DNA of 64,000 nucleotides from Sclerodactyla briareus. Taxonomy: Eukaryota; Echinodermata; Holothuroidea; Dendrochirotida; Sclerodactylidae. The translations under genes were made by a program, and so were the position numbers. The notes beneath the pieces were generated by a model. That model was not told where the DNA came from. It saw nothing but the letters and a program-made list of their open reading frames with translations, and did no database searches. Below, piece by piece: positions 48,926 to 60,850 of the stretch. The stretch spans positions 1 to 64,000 of the forward strand of contig JAODTK010003554.1 in assembly GCA_026419785.1 (NCBI GenBank), in the 5' to 3' direction. Each line of letters opens with the position of its first letter. The first letter of the stretch is position 1.

Positions 48926-49060
48926 TCATATCGAGGGTGGTATTAAGGCGGAAACTTTCCCCGTTTGTGAGAGATTGAGCCTCCTCCTGTGACCTTGGTT
49001 TGTCTGAGTGCTGGGCCTGTATGCTTGGTGCCCCGGCCTGGGCTAATGACCTCTCCTGCT
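48926..49060 (-). CDS. CFAP58: CFAP58, last coding exon
   Basis: Minus-strand acceptor 'ttttctctatag'. Reads 'EQERSLAQAGAPSIQAQHSD' then 'KPR'. Two one-base deletions of T break the conserved closing motif; with them restored in register the end is FTGGGFNL-type, and the frame stops at TGA (48,926-48,928). The FTGGGF tail is characteristic of CFAP58 C-termini. As written, the frame instead runs on past the stop. Confidence 0.85.
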
Positions 49061-49268
49061 CTATAGAGAAAATAGAAGAATGGGAAGAATTAGGAAACCA
49101 GATTATTAATGTTTCAGATGAAAGACCAAGATGCCCTACCTGAGTCATAATGTTAAAACTGATCCTAGACACTCAATATTCAATACCCAGGTGCCCTCTT
49201 GCGTGTATCATTGTGATTAAGGTGATCCAAAGAGAGTTTACCCACTTGTTGGACAGAGGGAAACATAC

Positions 49269-49396
49269 CTGCTCGTTGCTCTTTCCTTTTTGCTCGTAGT
49301 ATTTCTTTTTGACTTTTTGTAGATCCTTGGAGTCTCTCTATCTATACTTTTATTCGCTGACTTGTGGGACTCATACTGTCAGCTTGAGGCCATGCT
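49269..49396 (-). CDS. CFAP58: CFAP58, penultimate exon
   Basis: Acceptor 'tgtctctttccag' and donor 'gcag/gtatgt' on the minus strand. Encodes a 'MAS..L' start and 'YES', then after indels 'DLQKVKKKYYEQK' and 'KEQRA'. It belongs to the C-terminal coiled coil. At least two small deletions disturb the first half. It joins in frame with the last exon (RA + EQERS). Confidence 0.85.
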
Positions 49397-50595
49397 CTGG
49401 AAAGAGACAATTGATATGATTGAAAGGACACTGTAGGATCAAGTTCAAATGGAATTTATTTTACTAAGAAATAATGATATGTCAGTCCAAACCACACATT
49501 TTGTTAACCATAACTCCATTACAGAGTCAGCGCCCAGTCAGTATATAATAATATATAGAGAGAATCACATCCCAATGTGAATATCACTGTCCATCGCCAA
49601 GAAGAATATGGATATTGACCATTGAAATTTGGGTCAGGAAGGTAGTAAAGAAGCCAATTTATCAAAATTGGTTGAATATGGTAAACTGTTCAATCTTAAC
49701 AATTGTTTCTTCTAGTTGCAGTTGAAACAAGAGGGCAATCCCAAAAGTTGCAGGATCTCATCGGCAAATGGGAATATTAATTTGTTTCTACTGCTACCTT
49801 TTCGAGAGTTGCAAATGGACAAAATTTATTAGAATTTTATGAAAACAGCCATTTTCCTCAAAAAAAAAATATCTATTAATGAAAATTCAGTTAATTTACA
49901 GCATAAATGTTGGGAAACCTTGTTTGATCTTTGTACCTTCTGAAATGTGGAATCAGTCAAGTCCTCCAATCTCTGAATATACCAAAATCTGAAAGATTTT
50001 AGAAATTCTCAAATTTGGCCAAACAATCAATTTTTTTCCCCTAAAACTTTGGACATTTTCGGTAATTTTGGGTTGATTGCTTGGGAAAGTTGTGATTTGT
50101 GCCTTCCACATTGTAAAAAGTTTGAAACATCAGCCATGGAATGGCAGGGGATATCTTGAAAAAAAGTGAAAAAACTTGTAAAAAGAGAAATTTGCAAAAT
50201 TTGTCTTTTTGGCCTCTTAAATTCCCCCATTCTGATAGTTTCTGTCTACTTTTGAGAGCAATTATGTTCAGTGACTATTCAAGCGTGTGACGAAATTTCA
50301 CTTTGTTCAGCCACTCCAAAATGGGGATATTTGCGAACAAACCATCAAAAAATCTGACGGACACGCAAACGCACACACACGCACACACAAAACGGACCTT
50401 CCAAGTGCACTCATTGCTGGACCCCGGCACCAATGGGTTTGTTTTTTACCCCCACCAATGGGTACCCCTCAGGGGTAGTTCCAAAACACCCCTACGCGTT
50501 ACACTGGCAAACCATTGCATGGGCAACCAGCAACCCAGTTCCATAGGGGTGACATGGCAAAGGGACTACAATATCTCAATCGGCCCTTCGGACCG
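49397..50595. other. CFAP58 intron with interspersed repeats
   Basis: Contains 'gttgaatatggt.aactgttcaat' with 'ttctagttgcagttgaaa' at 49,670-49,730, recurring at 50,765-50,830. A short (AC)n lies at 50,361-50,388. A repeat-like stretch 'ccaatgggtacccctcaggg' sits near 50,454. No exon is expected or seen here. Confidence 0.5.
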
Positions 50596-50599
50596 ATGA

Positions 50600-50960
50600 G
50601 ATAATAGAGTTATTCTCCCTTGCAATTGTTTGCATTGACTTCAACAGTGATGGCTTGACATGCCTGATTGGGCTTGCTGAAGTAAGAGGGCGCGATTTTA
50701 CCACTAGTGATTTAGTGGAAATTTTGGTCAGTAAGGAGTAAATACTAGCACATTTTATCAAAACTTGGTTGAATATGGTTCAACTATCAATCTGAAAACA
50801 TTTTTTGTTCTAGTTGCAGTTGAAATAAGAGTTTACTCTCCTATTTATTGTTTGCATTGAACTTCAAAAAGTGATTGCTTGACATGCTGATTTGACTTGC
50901 TGATTAAGAATGGGCTACCACTTAGTGATTCAGTGGATTTCTTGGGTCTACAGCCTTTTT
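50600..50960 (+). repeat. Diverged ~225-bp tandem duplication in CFAP58 intron
   Basis: 'attgtttgcattgacttcaa', 'gcttgacatgc.tgatt' and 'tagtgatttagtgga' near 50,625-50,720 recur at 50,858-50,940 with substitutions. The two halves are separated by the 'gttgaatatggtt' phrase. Confidence 0.65.
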
Positions 50961-51060
50961 CAGGGTTGATATTACTACCTCTCTAATTCCTGCTATTGTT
51001 TAGTTGTTTCCATTTTTTTGGGGAATTCCTTTGGATAACCGGCACTTGGGCTGACCCGAC

Positions 51061-51716
51061 CTTTAAACGGTTTGTCTTGTCTTCCAGTGTCTGCCCTATA
51101 TATCTGTAACTGTTCTGCTACCTCTGGCCCAGGCTGCCTGGCTAGGATGTGTTATAACATATCAAGACTACAAGTATTCCTGCAGTGCCCCACACCGCCC
51201 TCACCTAAGATAATGAGATGCCTACCTTTAACTGTTTTGTCTTGTCTTCCAGTGTCTGTTGAATATCTGTAACTGTTCTGCTACCTCTGGCCCAGGCTGC
51301 CTGGCTAGGATGTGTTATAACATATCAAGACTACAAGTATTCCTGCAGTGCCCCACACCGCTCCCACCTAAGATAATGAGATGCCTACCTTTAACTGTTT
51401 TGTCTTGTCTTTCAGTGTCTGTTGATATATCTGTAACTGTTCTGCTACCTCTGGCCCAGGCTGCCTGGCTAGGATGTGTTATAACATATCAAGACTACAA
51501 GTATTCCTGCAGTGCCCCACACCGCTCCCACCTAAGATAATGAGATGCCTACCTTTAACTGTTTTGTCTTGTCTTTCAGTGTCTGTTGATATATCTGTAA
51601 CTGTTCTGCTACCTCTGGCCCAGGCTGCCTGGCTAGGATGTGTTATAACATATCAAGACTACAAGTATTCCTGCAGTGCCCCACACCGCCCTCACCTAAG
51701 ATAATGAGATGCCTAC
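51061..51716 (-). repeat. 164-bp tandem array derived from a CFAP58 exon
   Basis: Four extra copies of a 164-bp unit lie directly downstream (minus strand) of the real exon at 51,717-51,834; the most distal one is degenerate at its donor. Each unit contains the exon's 3' ~90 bp ('ILARQPGPEVAEQLQIYQQ' then 'TLKDKTKQLK'), its donor (AAAG/GTAGGC, with the GT at 51,552, 51,388 and 51,224), and about 70 bp of intron. Copies are nearly identical. The duplicated part begins at 'acatcctagcc', so it lacks the exon's acceptor and first ~30 bp. 164 is not a multiple of three and the unit carries stops upstream of the exon piece, so inclusion would break the protein. Confidence 0.95.
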
Positions 51717-51834
51717 CTTTAACTGTTTTGTCTTGTCTTTCAGTGTCTGTTGATATATCTGTAACTGTTCTGCTACCTCTGGCCCAGGCTGCCTGGCTAG
51801 GATGTTTCAGCTCAACATAGAGTTTCTCTGTCTC
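51717..51834 (-). CDS. CFAP58: CFAP58 exon (ARQPGPE block)
   Basis: Acceptor 'gatattcccag' and donor 'aaag/gtaggc' on the minus strand. Encodes 'ETEKLYVELKH', then 'LARQPGPEVAEQLQIYQQTL' and 'KDKTKQLK', a highly conserved CFAP58 segment that follows directly on 'EKELLIQ' of the preceding exon. One base is missing after 'gaaaca', dropping the Ile codon register. This is the parent of the adjacent tandem array; it is the only copy with the acceptor and the ETEKLYVELK start. Confidence 0.95.
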
Positions 51835-51954
51835 CTGGGAATATCAATCCAAACAAATATTATGAGCACAAATTAAAGGATAGGAATTCAATGAGGGTTC
51901 CTGTATACTCCATGCGAAGGCTAGACACACAATGTCAATGTTCACACTAGCAAT

Positions 51955-53225
51955 CCAGACCGAGTTTTATTCACGTTTACAGACTCCTGCCTCTGGTGAC
52001 CTCTGACTGACCCAAAAATAATAGGGTCAAGTATTCATCATGGGGAATGGAACAAATACCAAGTATGAGCTTCATCCTTCAGGTGGGGTCAAGTTGTTAT
52101 TTGTGTCACAAGCTAAAACGGGCCAAAATTTGATTTTTCACCAAAAAAAATTCTTGACCAAAAATGACTCCTGATCTGCATGAGGAAAGTTACCACATCA
52201 AGTTTCAGACTTTGACCTAGGTGACCTCAGATGACTTTTGACCTGACCCAGACAATAGGGCTTAACATACTCATTCATGGAAATGGAGGGAAACATAACA
52301 TGAGCTTGATCCCTCCAGAAAGCAAGACATTGGCCGGAATATCCATATTTCTTCCTTTTCCTCCAAAAAATGTGCCCTCATATACACCAGAAAGGTTCCT
52401 ATACTATCTAAGAGGGCTGCACACAAATTTTGCCAGGGTCTGACCCTACCATTTTCGCAATAATTTTGTTTTACACGCGTTTTCAGACTTCGACCTCTGT
52501 GACCTCAGATGGCACCTCTGATCTGACCCTAACAGAATAGGGTTTGCCAAATATGACTTGACCCATCAAACCTGGTCGAGTAATGTATTACAGTAAAAAA
52601 TGGTGAAAATATTTGCCAGTCATGTTGTGGGCCACCTAATGATTTAGATTTAGATAGCAGCCTAAACCTCTTAACTTCATGTTGAGAGACAGTGGGTTTG
52701 TTCATCCAGCACTACCCACAACCATGTTGTGCAGCACCATATAGATTCCGATAAGCAGAACCCACAAGTTCGTTTTCAGGTTCGGAGCCAAAAACGTTTC
52801 CCCCAAAAATTGCACCCCCAATTACATATATATACATGGGTCATGTTACTCATCATGGAGAACAACACGAACTATATGAAATTTCATAAAATTAGGTGGG
52901 GTTAGAGTTTTTTAGAGTATCATGTGTACAAGCTAAAGTATTTGAAAATATGAATTTTCACAAAATGTCTATTTGACTGAAATGACCACCGAATTACACC
53001 AGTCAACACCAGGGTTCCTGTCCCCCCCCCCCAATAAAGGAAGCTATAACACCAAATCCACTTGATCAGACCAACCATTCTGGACTTCTATAATTCACAT
53101 TGTTTTCCAGCTTTGACTATGGTGACCGGCAGATGACATTTGTGACTCATAATGGGGACACACCTAATAAGTATGAGCTTATCCAACCAGGTGGAGTCGA
53201 GTGTCATGTTACAAGCTGAGTGTCA
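51955..53225 (+). repeat. Family A units in CFAP58 intron
   Basis: About four diverged units ('catcatggggaatgg', 'atgagcttcatcc', 'tttgacct.ggtgacctca', 'gatcagaccaaccattctgg'). A non-family insert lies at about 52,610-52,790. They are plus-oriented, opposite to CFAP58. Confidence 0.8.
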
Positions 53226-53441
53226 CTTACATCCATCACCAAAACAAAACATATAACCACTTCCTCAACAACAGCTGGAAATACTCATTAAGGCAATGGC
53301 CAACTCCCACCTCTGATTGCGTCCTTCCAGCCAACAGGCGACATTGCGCGCCAAGGGGGTGCTCAATTGGCATCTCAGCAGGATATAAAATGTTTAGGAA
53401 GCCCATGCCTAAGTTTCAACTCTGGGTGTTGCTGGGCGCAT

Positions 53442-53515
53442 TGATACATACATACATACATAACATCATACCATAAATACCTACATACATACATACAAAC
53501 ATCAATTCCATACAT
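53442..53515 (+). repeat. (CATA)n microsatellite
   Basis: Two runs of 'catacatacata' separated by 'acatcataccataaatac'. Confidence 0.9.
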
Positions 53516-54606
53516 CAATGAGCCTTCTGCCTATGGTGATGGATGTGTGCATGGTTGTTTTAGAAGGGGAGAAGTTCTACAAACCAAAGATAAATCTTGT
53601 GTTCTGGACTGTATTCAAAGAGAACTATTCACCCTTTTGTTTTAGTGGGTTTTATGGTAATAAATTAAGGATGTAGTATAGAAATAAGCTGTTTAAGGGT
53701 TGTAATATGCATGCTCTACTAAACAGATTGGGGGGATGACAAGATTCTCCTCATTATCTTTATCATTGAGGCCTGTTTTCAAACTGTTACCCACTCTTTG
53801 AGAATGCAAACCAAGTCATCTCATCTGTCGGATGGTATTGGTGGATAGGTATTGATTGGGGGGGAAATCTGTGAGTTTTGTTACCGTGGGAATGTATAGT
53901 TTTCGTCAGGGGGATGTGTAGTTTTTCGTCGGGGGAGTTTCGAAAGATTGGGGTTTCACCATATGTACGTGTAACGCTGACATTAGAATACATTTCAGGA
54001 TGATTTATAAAGGGCTAATATATAGCTGGAGAAAACTGAATGGACAGTCCCAAACCCGAAGTTCTTAGTCTTCCCTACGGAGTTACAGTCCTTTGGAAGT
54101 TTGTGCCTGTTTATTGTGCAATATCAAAAAGCATCCCATCATGCCTGATAAATGATGTCATCTTGCAAATCCCTGTCAGCAAACTTATTTTCTAATGAAA
54201 TTCACACATTATTTTCACTTCGAGAAGCAATTTAGTCCCCATGGAGAGGATTGCTGTATGGTTCGTATGTGTTGATGGTTACTTGGTGAGAGAAAGACAA
54301 CAAAACTCTTGCTAAATGTTGACCTATTCAACACAAGAAACAATGGAGTACATGACATAACTTCCCGATGTTTGTCAATGTGTGACGTCATGCGTTATTG
54401 CGCAAGTGGGATTCCTCCCAATTTCTTTGCCTAATGGACCAAACTTTGAAGGCCAATACTCCACATAGGAAATCGTATTGAACATGGAGTTTGGACCTAT
54501 ACATCCAGTTTTCCATTCTTCACTATATGTTTCATCAAAGCCTGCAGTTGTCTCGACTGTGAACCTGTGCAGCAGGACCTTTGGTGTGAACCAACCCGAT
54601 GGTCAC
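53516..54606. other. CFAP58 intron, nothing recognised
   Basis: No exon or clear repeat. A short direct repeat 'gta.gttttcgtc.gggg' occurs at 53,897 and 53,920. Confidence 0.4.
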
Positions 54607-54822
54607 CTGAATTAACAGTTCTTTCTCCACGACCTCTTCTGTCTTCTGGATTAGCCTCCTCTGTAGGGTCTGTATCTTCTGTATCATCTCGTAGGTGCTC
54701 GGGTCAGACCCCTCCATGCTTCCTCCACCTATGAATATTCATGGGTTCTCAAGCTCCTCCTCCAGGGCCTTGCACCTCGTCGCTCTCTCAGCAGCTCCCG
54801 CTGAAGGTGATAGACCTCCCTC
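54607..54822 (-). CDS. CFAP58: CFAP58 exon (HRWRKLEGSDPS block)
   Basis: Acceptor 'gttctctccag' and donor 'attcag/gtgacc'. Encodes 'REVYHLQRELLRER', then after an indel 'CKALEEELENP', a disturbed 'MNIH.WRK' and finally 'EGSDPSTYEMIQKIQTLQRR' with 'LIQKTEEVVEKELLIQ'. This is the conserved heart of the C-terminal coiled coil. Two indels lie in the first half (near 54,770 and 54,735); the second half is clean. Confidence 0.95.
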
Positions 54823-55099
54823 CTGGAGAGAACATGGAGAGGAATGTCAGGCACGAGAGAACAACAGAATGATATGCAACAGGAGACCGGGTTGATTCAG
54901 GGCTCACTAAAATGGTCTAGTGGCATGTTCAGCGGTTGATTTTGCTGTTCTATTTAGTTCAATGGAACAACTCCGGTTTTTCTGGTAAAACAACTCAGTA
55001 ATCCTAAACTGCAGATCCATTTTCAGACAAAGTTAAATAAAGCCACTGTACAACATATCTGAGAGGTGTATCCCAAAGATCTGTCTGACACAAAATCAA

Positions 55100-56870
55100 T
55101 TAGTGACATATCCTTCAGAGAACCTTGTAGAAATCCAATCGAGACTGAGATCTAAACTAGTCATAACTAGAGCACCCAGGTGCTGTGCTCAACTGCACAA
55201 TTACCACCGAGATGATGTACATAATGCGATAATGTCAAATTTTGTGTATCAACTATGGCCTATTGGGCCCCTTTATGACTTTTTGACCATATCTTCATAT
55301 AGCCCAACAAGATGTCTTAGCAAGTCAATAAATGTTTTCACATAATGGGCCTCAGGCCCACGGACAGCTGCCATTGTGCTCCTAAAATCCCCTGGGCACC
55401 CTAAGGTACAGGCTATTAGAAAACCATCCTTAATAACTGAACATCATCACTGTGCAACAGGATTTGTAAGAGATCCAAGATTTTGCAGTTTTCTATATTG
55501 GGCCCTTGGCTCAAAATTCCCAACCCCTTCCAATGGCCCTCTACCAAGGAATCTTTCCAATGTACTACTTGTTGAATAAATCAATCGATCTTGTGGAAGG
55601 AATTCCATTTCAAGTACCTATTGTGTGAAATTCCATAAAATGGGCCCCAGGCCCAAGTAGGACCTTAACCAAAATTCCTGAACACCCCAGGTACGGCTGT
55701 TAGAACCTCCCTATGACTGAATGTGAGCACTGTGCAACAAAATTTGTAAGAGGGAATGAAGCATTTTGCGTAATTCCACCTGATGGACCCTAGGCTTCAC
55801 ACTGGGCCGCCTCGGGACTAAATTCCTGGGAACCATGAAGGTAATGGCAATTGGGACCCACCATTAGAATGACATGATCCTGTGCAACACAGTTGTAGGA
55901 GAAACCAGATTTTGCAGTATTATATATTGGGCTTGGGCTCAAAAAATCCCAAACCCTCCAATGGCCCTTACCCAAGGACTGTGACAGTAACTTTTGAATA
56001 AAATCAATCGAAGCTTGTGGAAGGAGATTGATTTTCAAGTACCATTGTTTGCAATTTCATTAAATGAGCAAACAGGCCCAAGGTAGGACCGTGACCAAAA
56101 TTCATGAACACCCCAAAGGTAAGGATGTTGCCATCACTATGACTGAATGCAAGCACTGTGCAACAAAATTGGTAAGAGGAGAAGCATCTTGACAGAATTC
56201 CACATTGATGGACCCTAGGGCTCACACTTGGCATTGGGACCTAAATCCTGGGAACCATTGAAGGTATGGCAATTGGACCACCACCATTATGAATGAACAT
56301 GAGCACTGTTGCAACAAAACAGTTGTAGAGAGACAAGTTTTGCAGTAATTTCAAGTGATGGGCCCTAGGGCCCAACACTGGCCTTGAGCCCAAAATCCTG
56401 AACACAACAATGCCCTCTCTACCAAGGACACATTACTTGTAACTCTGAAGATCATTCAATTCAATCTTGTTGGAGGGGGAGATTTGCAGTTCAAGTATTA
56501 CCATTGTGTGAAAATCATAAAAGGAGGCCCACGGCCAAGGAGACCTTAGACCAAAAAATCTAAACACCCGAGGTACGGCTGTTAGACCATCATGATGCCG
56601 AACAACCTCACGTGCAAAAAATTTGTTGGATAGGCCTCATTGTTGACAATTTTAACACATCATGGCCTATACTGCCCCTTTCATGCCTTTGACCCTGACT
56701 TCACAAGTCAAACATTCCCATGGGTCAATGACATTTGTGGTTCCAAGTTGGTCTACATCCATCACAGAATGACTGTTTGGGGGCCAAAAGGCAATTGTTT
56801 AACACACCTGAATAGATAGATTAGATCGATAGATTATAGTAGCTCAACCGCTACTGGTTTGAGCTAAAAA
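55100..56870 (+). repeat. Degenerate ~430-bp tandem repeat (family C), element B end
   Basis: Phrases 'actgtgcaacanna.ttgta', 'ttttgcagtnnt.tatattg', 'ggcccttggctcaaaa', 'tccaatggccct' and 'gcacaggaccnnnaccaaaat'-like text recur at about 55.46, 55.89 and 56.31 kb. The right end (56,690-56,870) becomes element B ('atgcctttgaccctgacttc', 'gaatgactgtttggggg') and ends 'ggtttgagcta'. So families B and C may be parts of one larger element. Confidence 0.7.
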
Positions 56871-58264
56871 ATGGCAAAAGGAAAGAAATTTAATTCAAGA
56901 TGTTTTCTCCCATCTCAATGTACCATACCAGGACTACCTCAAAGTCATGGCGCATATCCCACCTCTTGGCGATGCTCCCCCTGCACTGCATTTTGTTTTC
57001 TTTTCAGTAAAAAAATATTAGCAAATAAATTATCCATGCAATAAAAGAACTAATTTGCATATTAACAGGTTACTCTGTTTTTTGCAGAATTTGAACAGAC
57101 ATACTTGCCGTGACTAGGTCATGGGCAATCTCGAGACCTGTATTTTCTCTGCCTCGAATCCATCCAAAGTCAACTTAGTTTGTCTGACAATGCCACCAAG
57201 TTGATTATGTTTAGGCTGCTGAGTAGCCTCACGTTGGGGTAGTGCCTAGGCTAAGCATTAGGCCTAACTATGTCCTAAAAAGTTCCCCATCAGAATGTTT
57301 ATATAACACCATTATACTCATCTGTCTTTCATGGACAGTGAGTGGATAGAAAACGCGCATCTTGTTAAAGATGCATCGGATTGCTTTCAACTAGCATATA
57401 TTTCCAAACCTCTTGTTGTTTGTGTGTTATCTGCATTAATTGTTTGGGTCCAATGAGAGGGGAATCAAATGAACGTTGTCCTTAAGTTAATAATTGCTGA
57501 TTGTTTTTACTCCTTCATAAGTATCGTGCAAGGTAATTTTGTCTTTGAAGTCAAATGCAAGCTGACATATATATCCTGAAGATTGTGTGCATCACCATCA
57601 AATCTGGTTCACCTTACTCCTGTAACAGCTTCAAAAAAGTAATTGTTGCATGACTTTGCATGGACTTCACATGAAGACATCGCATAATAGAGGTCTATTC
57701 CCATTTCTAACTGTCCTATCAACTAAAGTCCAGTTTTTTTTTTCTTTTTCTTGTTTTTTTTGGAGGGGGGGGGAGGGGATGTCTTCTATACTTATTCGAA
57801 GAATCACAATCCTTGAGTCATCTTTTGCACTTCTATTGACCTTTAAGAATATACTCACTACCCCTCCCCTGCATATTTTCTCCGTGTATCTCTATCTTTA
57901 CATCTGCACTCGTCACAATAATCTCGTCCAAAGATATCATTATCATTATATGACTATATGCTATCATTATTTCACCTGATCTTGTTTTTTTTTAGTAGCT
58001 ATTTTCCGGTAAACAGCAAAATTGGTGGGGCTGTTCTGTTTTTCAAGAATGCTCCATAGTTTTTCACCTCCAATTATAGTCAAAGGGATGTAAGAGCTAC
58101 ACAGAAGCCATCCGTAAAACCAAAGAAGTCTTGGTAGGCCGAGCAGAGTGCCTACTTGCATTTAATAGGTTGGTCAAAAGGGTAAACTTACCGCAAGTCA
58201 TCCTAATTTATTTTCCATACGCGCAATGAAAATATCGGTCCCCGTCATGACATCAGTCCCAACA
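56871..58264. other. CFAP58 intron, nothing recognised
   Basis: Contains T-rich and G-rich low complexity at 57,728-57,775. Frames on both strands around 57.65-57.98 kb show no family resemblance. Confidence 0.4.
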
Positions 58265-58267
58265 GGA

Positions 58268-58616
58268 TCAGTACATAGTACCATAAGATTAAGATTCGGG
58301 TTGATACCTTGTTATCAAGGCAGCGCCTCTTCACACGACTAGCGACTCAATCCCTTGTTCTTGTTAACCTGATGAGACCCTTGCCTGCACCACCCAGGGT
58401 GCACGTTCGCTCACGACCACTACACCCTGGCAGTCAATGCGCAGGGACTTCCGTTCCCTCGCAGGTATCCACTTTTACACGTGGGTAGCGTGAGACATTC
58501 AAGGGTACCTGCCTTGTCTAACAGCACTGCCGAAAAAGCCTCCGCATTCATTGGGATTCGAACTCGCATCTATTGATCTTAAGTCCGGAGCTCTACCGAC
58601 TAGCTAATCCGCCTCC
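58268..58616 (-). repeat. tRNA-derived SINE, copy 3 (variant)
   Basis: The right end, read on the minus strand, is tRNA-like: 'GGATTAGCTAGTCGGTAGAG', anticodon-arm-like 'ggacttaagatc', and the B-box complement of 'gggattcgaactcgc'. The body keeps 'gtagcgtgagaca' and 'ctgccttgtctaacagcact', shared in altered form with the other copies. It differs enough to be a subfamily. It ends 30 bp before a CFAP58 donor site. Confidence 0.75.
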
Positions 58617-58646
58617 TCCATACCAGGACCGTCTAACAAAGCCTAC

Positions 58647-58864
58647 CTCAAGTCGTCGACGTTAGCGACGTTCTTGTTCAGGATGTTCTTCTCCCTCCTC
58701 AGTTTCTTGATCTAGTTTCAGGAGTCTGATGTCCTCCAGCCGCTGTCGGTACTGCAGCCCCCTTGGAGAGCGTCGACTGCTGTATCTTATCTTTTCGTAG
58801 AGGAGTGCCAGCTCGTCGTTCCTCCTGACCAGCTGGGTCCCGAGATGTCACGCTCGTTGATCAC
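58647..58864 (-). CDS. CFAP58: CFAP58 exon (RRNDELALLYEK block)
   Basis: Acceptor 'ctttcgacag' and donor 'ttgag/gtaggc'. Encodes 'VINERDI', then through indels 'QLVRRNDELALLYEKI', 'YRQRLEDIRLLKL', 'IKKLRREKNILNKNVANVDD' and 'LR'. Three or four single-base deletions are needed, including one at 'cgggacccag'. Sequence order and both splice sites match the family exactly. Confidence 0.95.
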
Positions 58865-58865
58865 C

Positions 58866-60615
58866 TGTCGAAAGAGAGAAATGTTCTCAAGTACGAGTAG
58901 CATATTCGTGGGAATCTGTGAAAACAATTATCAACAGGGCTATCAGGTTACCAGTGGTGCCCACAGTCTTCTCAGTTTCTCCAGCCATGGAATTTATTTT
59001 CCCCACTGGAAGAATATGATAAGATCTCAAAACAATATAAAAATTAAAAACAACAGGGACATTTGTGAAAATAAAACACTGTCTGTTTTAGCGAATATTC
59101 TTCATCTGAGACCCTCATCCAAGATTTGAAGAGACATTGATTCCTTGCAACACCTGGCGTGTAATGGACGCTGCTGCTTGCATGGCCTCAGGACACAAAA
59201 TCGCCTCTCAATTATTTTATTTTGTTTTTGCAAATTCCTCAGCTGAAAGTACTGGTTACTAGACTCTGAGCATGGCTGATGGCGATGGGAACAGATACTC
59301 GGGCCTTTTTTTCATCAAGACATCATCCCGGTTTTAATTCCATCCACTACTCCCTAAATATCAATCCAAAAGAATAATAGGCTTCCGATCCAGACAGGAT
59401 GATAGAGATGTACTCATGACCAGGATTATGCCAGGCAGGGGGTCCGGAACTGATGTAACAGTAAAGGCCGGTCCCACTACAACGAAATCTTGCTACAATC
59501 CAATTGTTTCGGTGTATTCAGAACCAGTCCCGGTCCCTTTAACAGTACAGCCTGAACCCCTGCACAGTGATGGAGGACCCAATGGCTATTGCCAACCATC
59601 CTGATTTGGAATAATCCCTCACTACGATTGATGGTCACCTTTTTTCTATTTAATCGTTGGGCTGATGGATGTTTTGTACATTTTTTATGGTTTTCCCAAC
59701 AGGATTCGCTTGTCCTAACGCTTCTGATTTTGAAACAAACTGTGAATACTGTATTTATTCCGCTACAGCCCCTCTCCCGTAAGCGCCCACCCCACTTTTT
59801 GCAATGCAGGTCGATTACCAACACTGGTCTGCAGAAATTGCAACATTATTACTCGAAATTGGAACACTATGTACGTAAACCGACATTCAGAATATCGCCC
59901 AGTTTGAAGCAAACAATGTATTTGTATTTCCAACTTGCAGTCTCCGCTTCCCCCCTCTAACACTCTCCCTCCCCAATTATTGTACTGGAGAAAAATATCT
60001 GTCCAGTTATCCCTCGAAGCGCCCATCCTGAAACTTTGCAAGCGCCCTGGCACCAGCGGAATGAATAGGGTACTAGAATTTATGACATTTATTACCATAG
60101 CAGGCCCTTCTTTGTTCAGCCTAAAATAGACTTGCAAGCCGAACGATAAAAATTTGTTTTATAGTACACCGGCCTTTGGGGTGTAGCTATGGTCCAGCAA
60201 ACGACTGATGAATACGCAAAAATGAACCTGGGAAGTGAAGCTGGTAGATTAAAATTCATCAAAGAGACATACAAATTCCAAGCTTCTAATTTATCCTGTT
60301 CCTATAACATGGTGATGAGCACTATGGTTAGTGCTCATCAGGGTCCTGGAGATTCTGGGCATCAATTCCCATGACCTATTACATGAAGTTTTCATGACCA
60401 ATATAATTTCCATTACCTTCCCTATGACTTTCAACAGAATTCTCAACTTAACTTCTAACAAAGTGCCTAAAACCCAAAAAACAGCAAACGGCTGTGAGAA
60501 AGTGACACATTCAGAAATTCCCATCACTCTCAACAACTTTTCATGAATTTCAAAACTTATTAAGGCCAGGGAATTTTATTGCTGAAATTCCCTGACTTTT
60601 TCCCAGGTTTTACAT
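58866..60615. other. CFAP58 intron with unclassified repeats
   Basis: 59,400-60,180 holds repeat-like text ('aaaggccggtcccactacaa', 'aatcttgctacaatccaatt', 'cccctctcccgtaagcgccc', 'tagtacaccggcct') with a GC-rich/AT-rich alternation typical of old DNA elements. Long frames on both strands there overlap and look accidental. No exon was seen. Confidence 0.4.
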
Positions 60616-60639
60616 ACGGCAGGAACCCTGACTCACAGG

Positions 60640-60850
60640 TTAATGATTGCCCCGCTATGGTGATCGCGCTTTCCCTCTGTCCTCGGATCCACTCTCTGAA
60701 ACAAGCTTCTGATTCACATTCGTGAATCTTCATCTGTTGCCACTTTTAAGATTTTTCCATGTAATCCTTTATTTGCTGGCTCGGTTTGTAAAGCGTTCAG
60801 AACTTTGTATTTACGCTAATATAAAGTAAGTTTATTATTATTATTATCCC
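60640..60850 (+). repeat. 3' end of a non-LTR retrotransposon
   Basis: A decayed C-terminal coding tail ('SVATFKI...') runs into 'ctcggtttgtaaagcgttca', 'gaactttgtatttacgct' and 'ataaagtaagtttattatta', ending in (TTA)n. A short 3' UTR ending in a trinucleotide microsatellite is typical of CR1/L2-type elements. It is strongly 5' truncated and plus-oriented. Confidence 0.65.

Noticed and set aside
51061-51806. CRISPR-like or riboswitch array
   Set aside because: Units are contiguous 164-bp tandem copies without distinct spacers, and the genome is animal.
51072-51820. Serial plus-strand frames starting MCYNISRLQVF, repeated every 164 bp
   Set aside because: These are shadows of a tandem array that on the minus strand is CFAP58 exon sequence. 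They are not a repeat-protein gene.
59477-60137. 115-124-codon frames on both strands in the CFAP58 intron
   Set aside because: They overlap repeat-like DNA and each other antisense; no recognised domain and no exon expected there from CFAP58.
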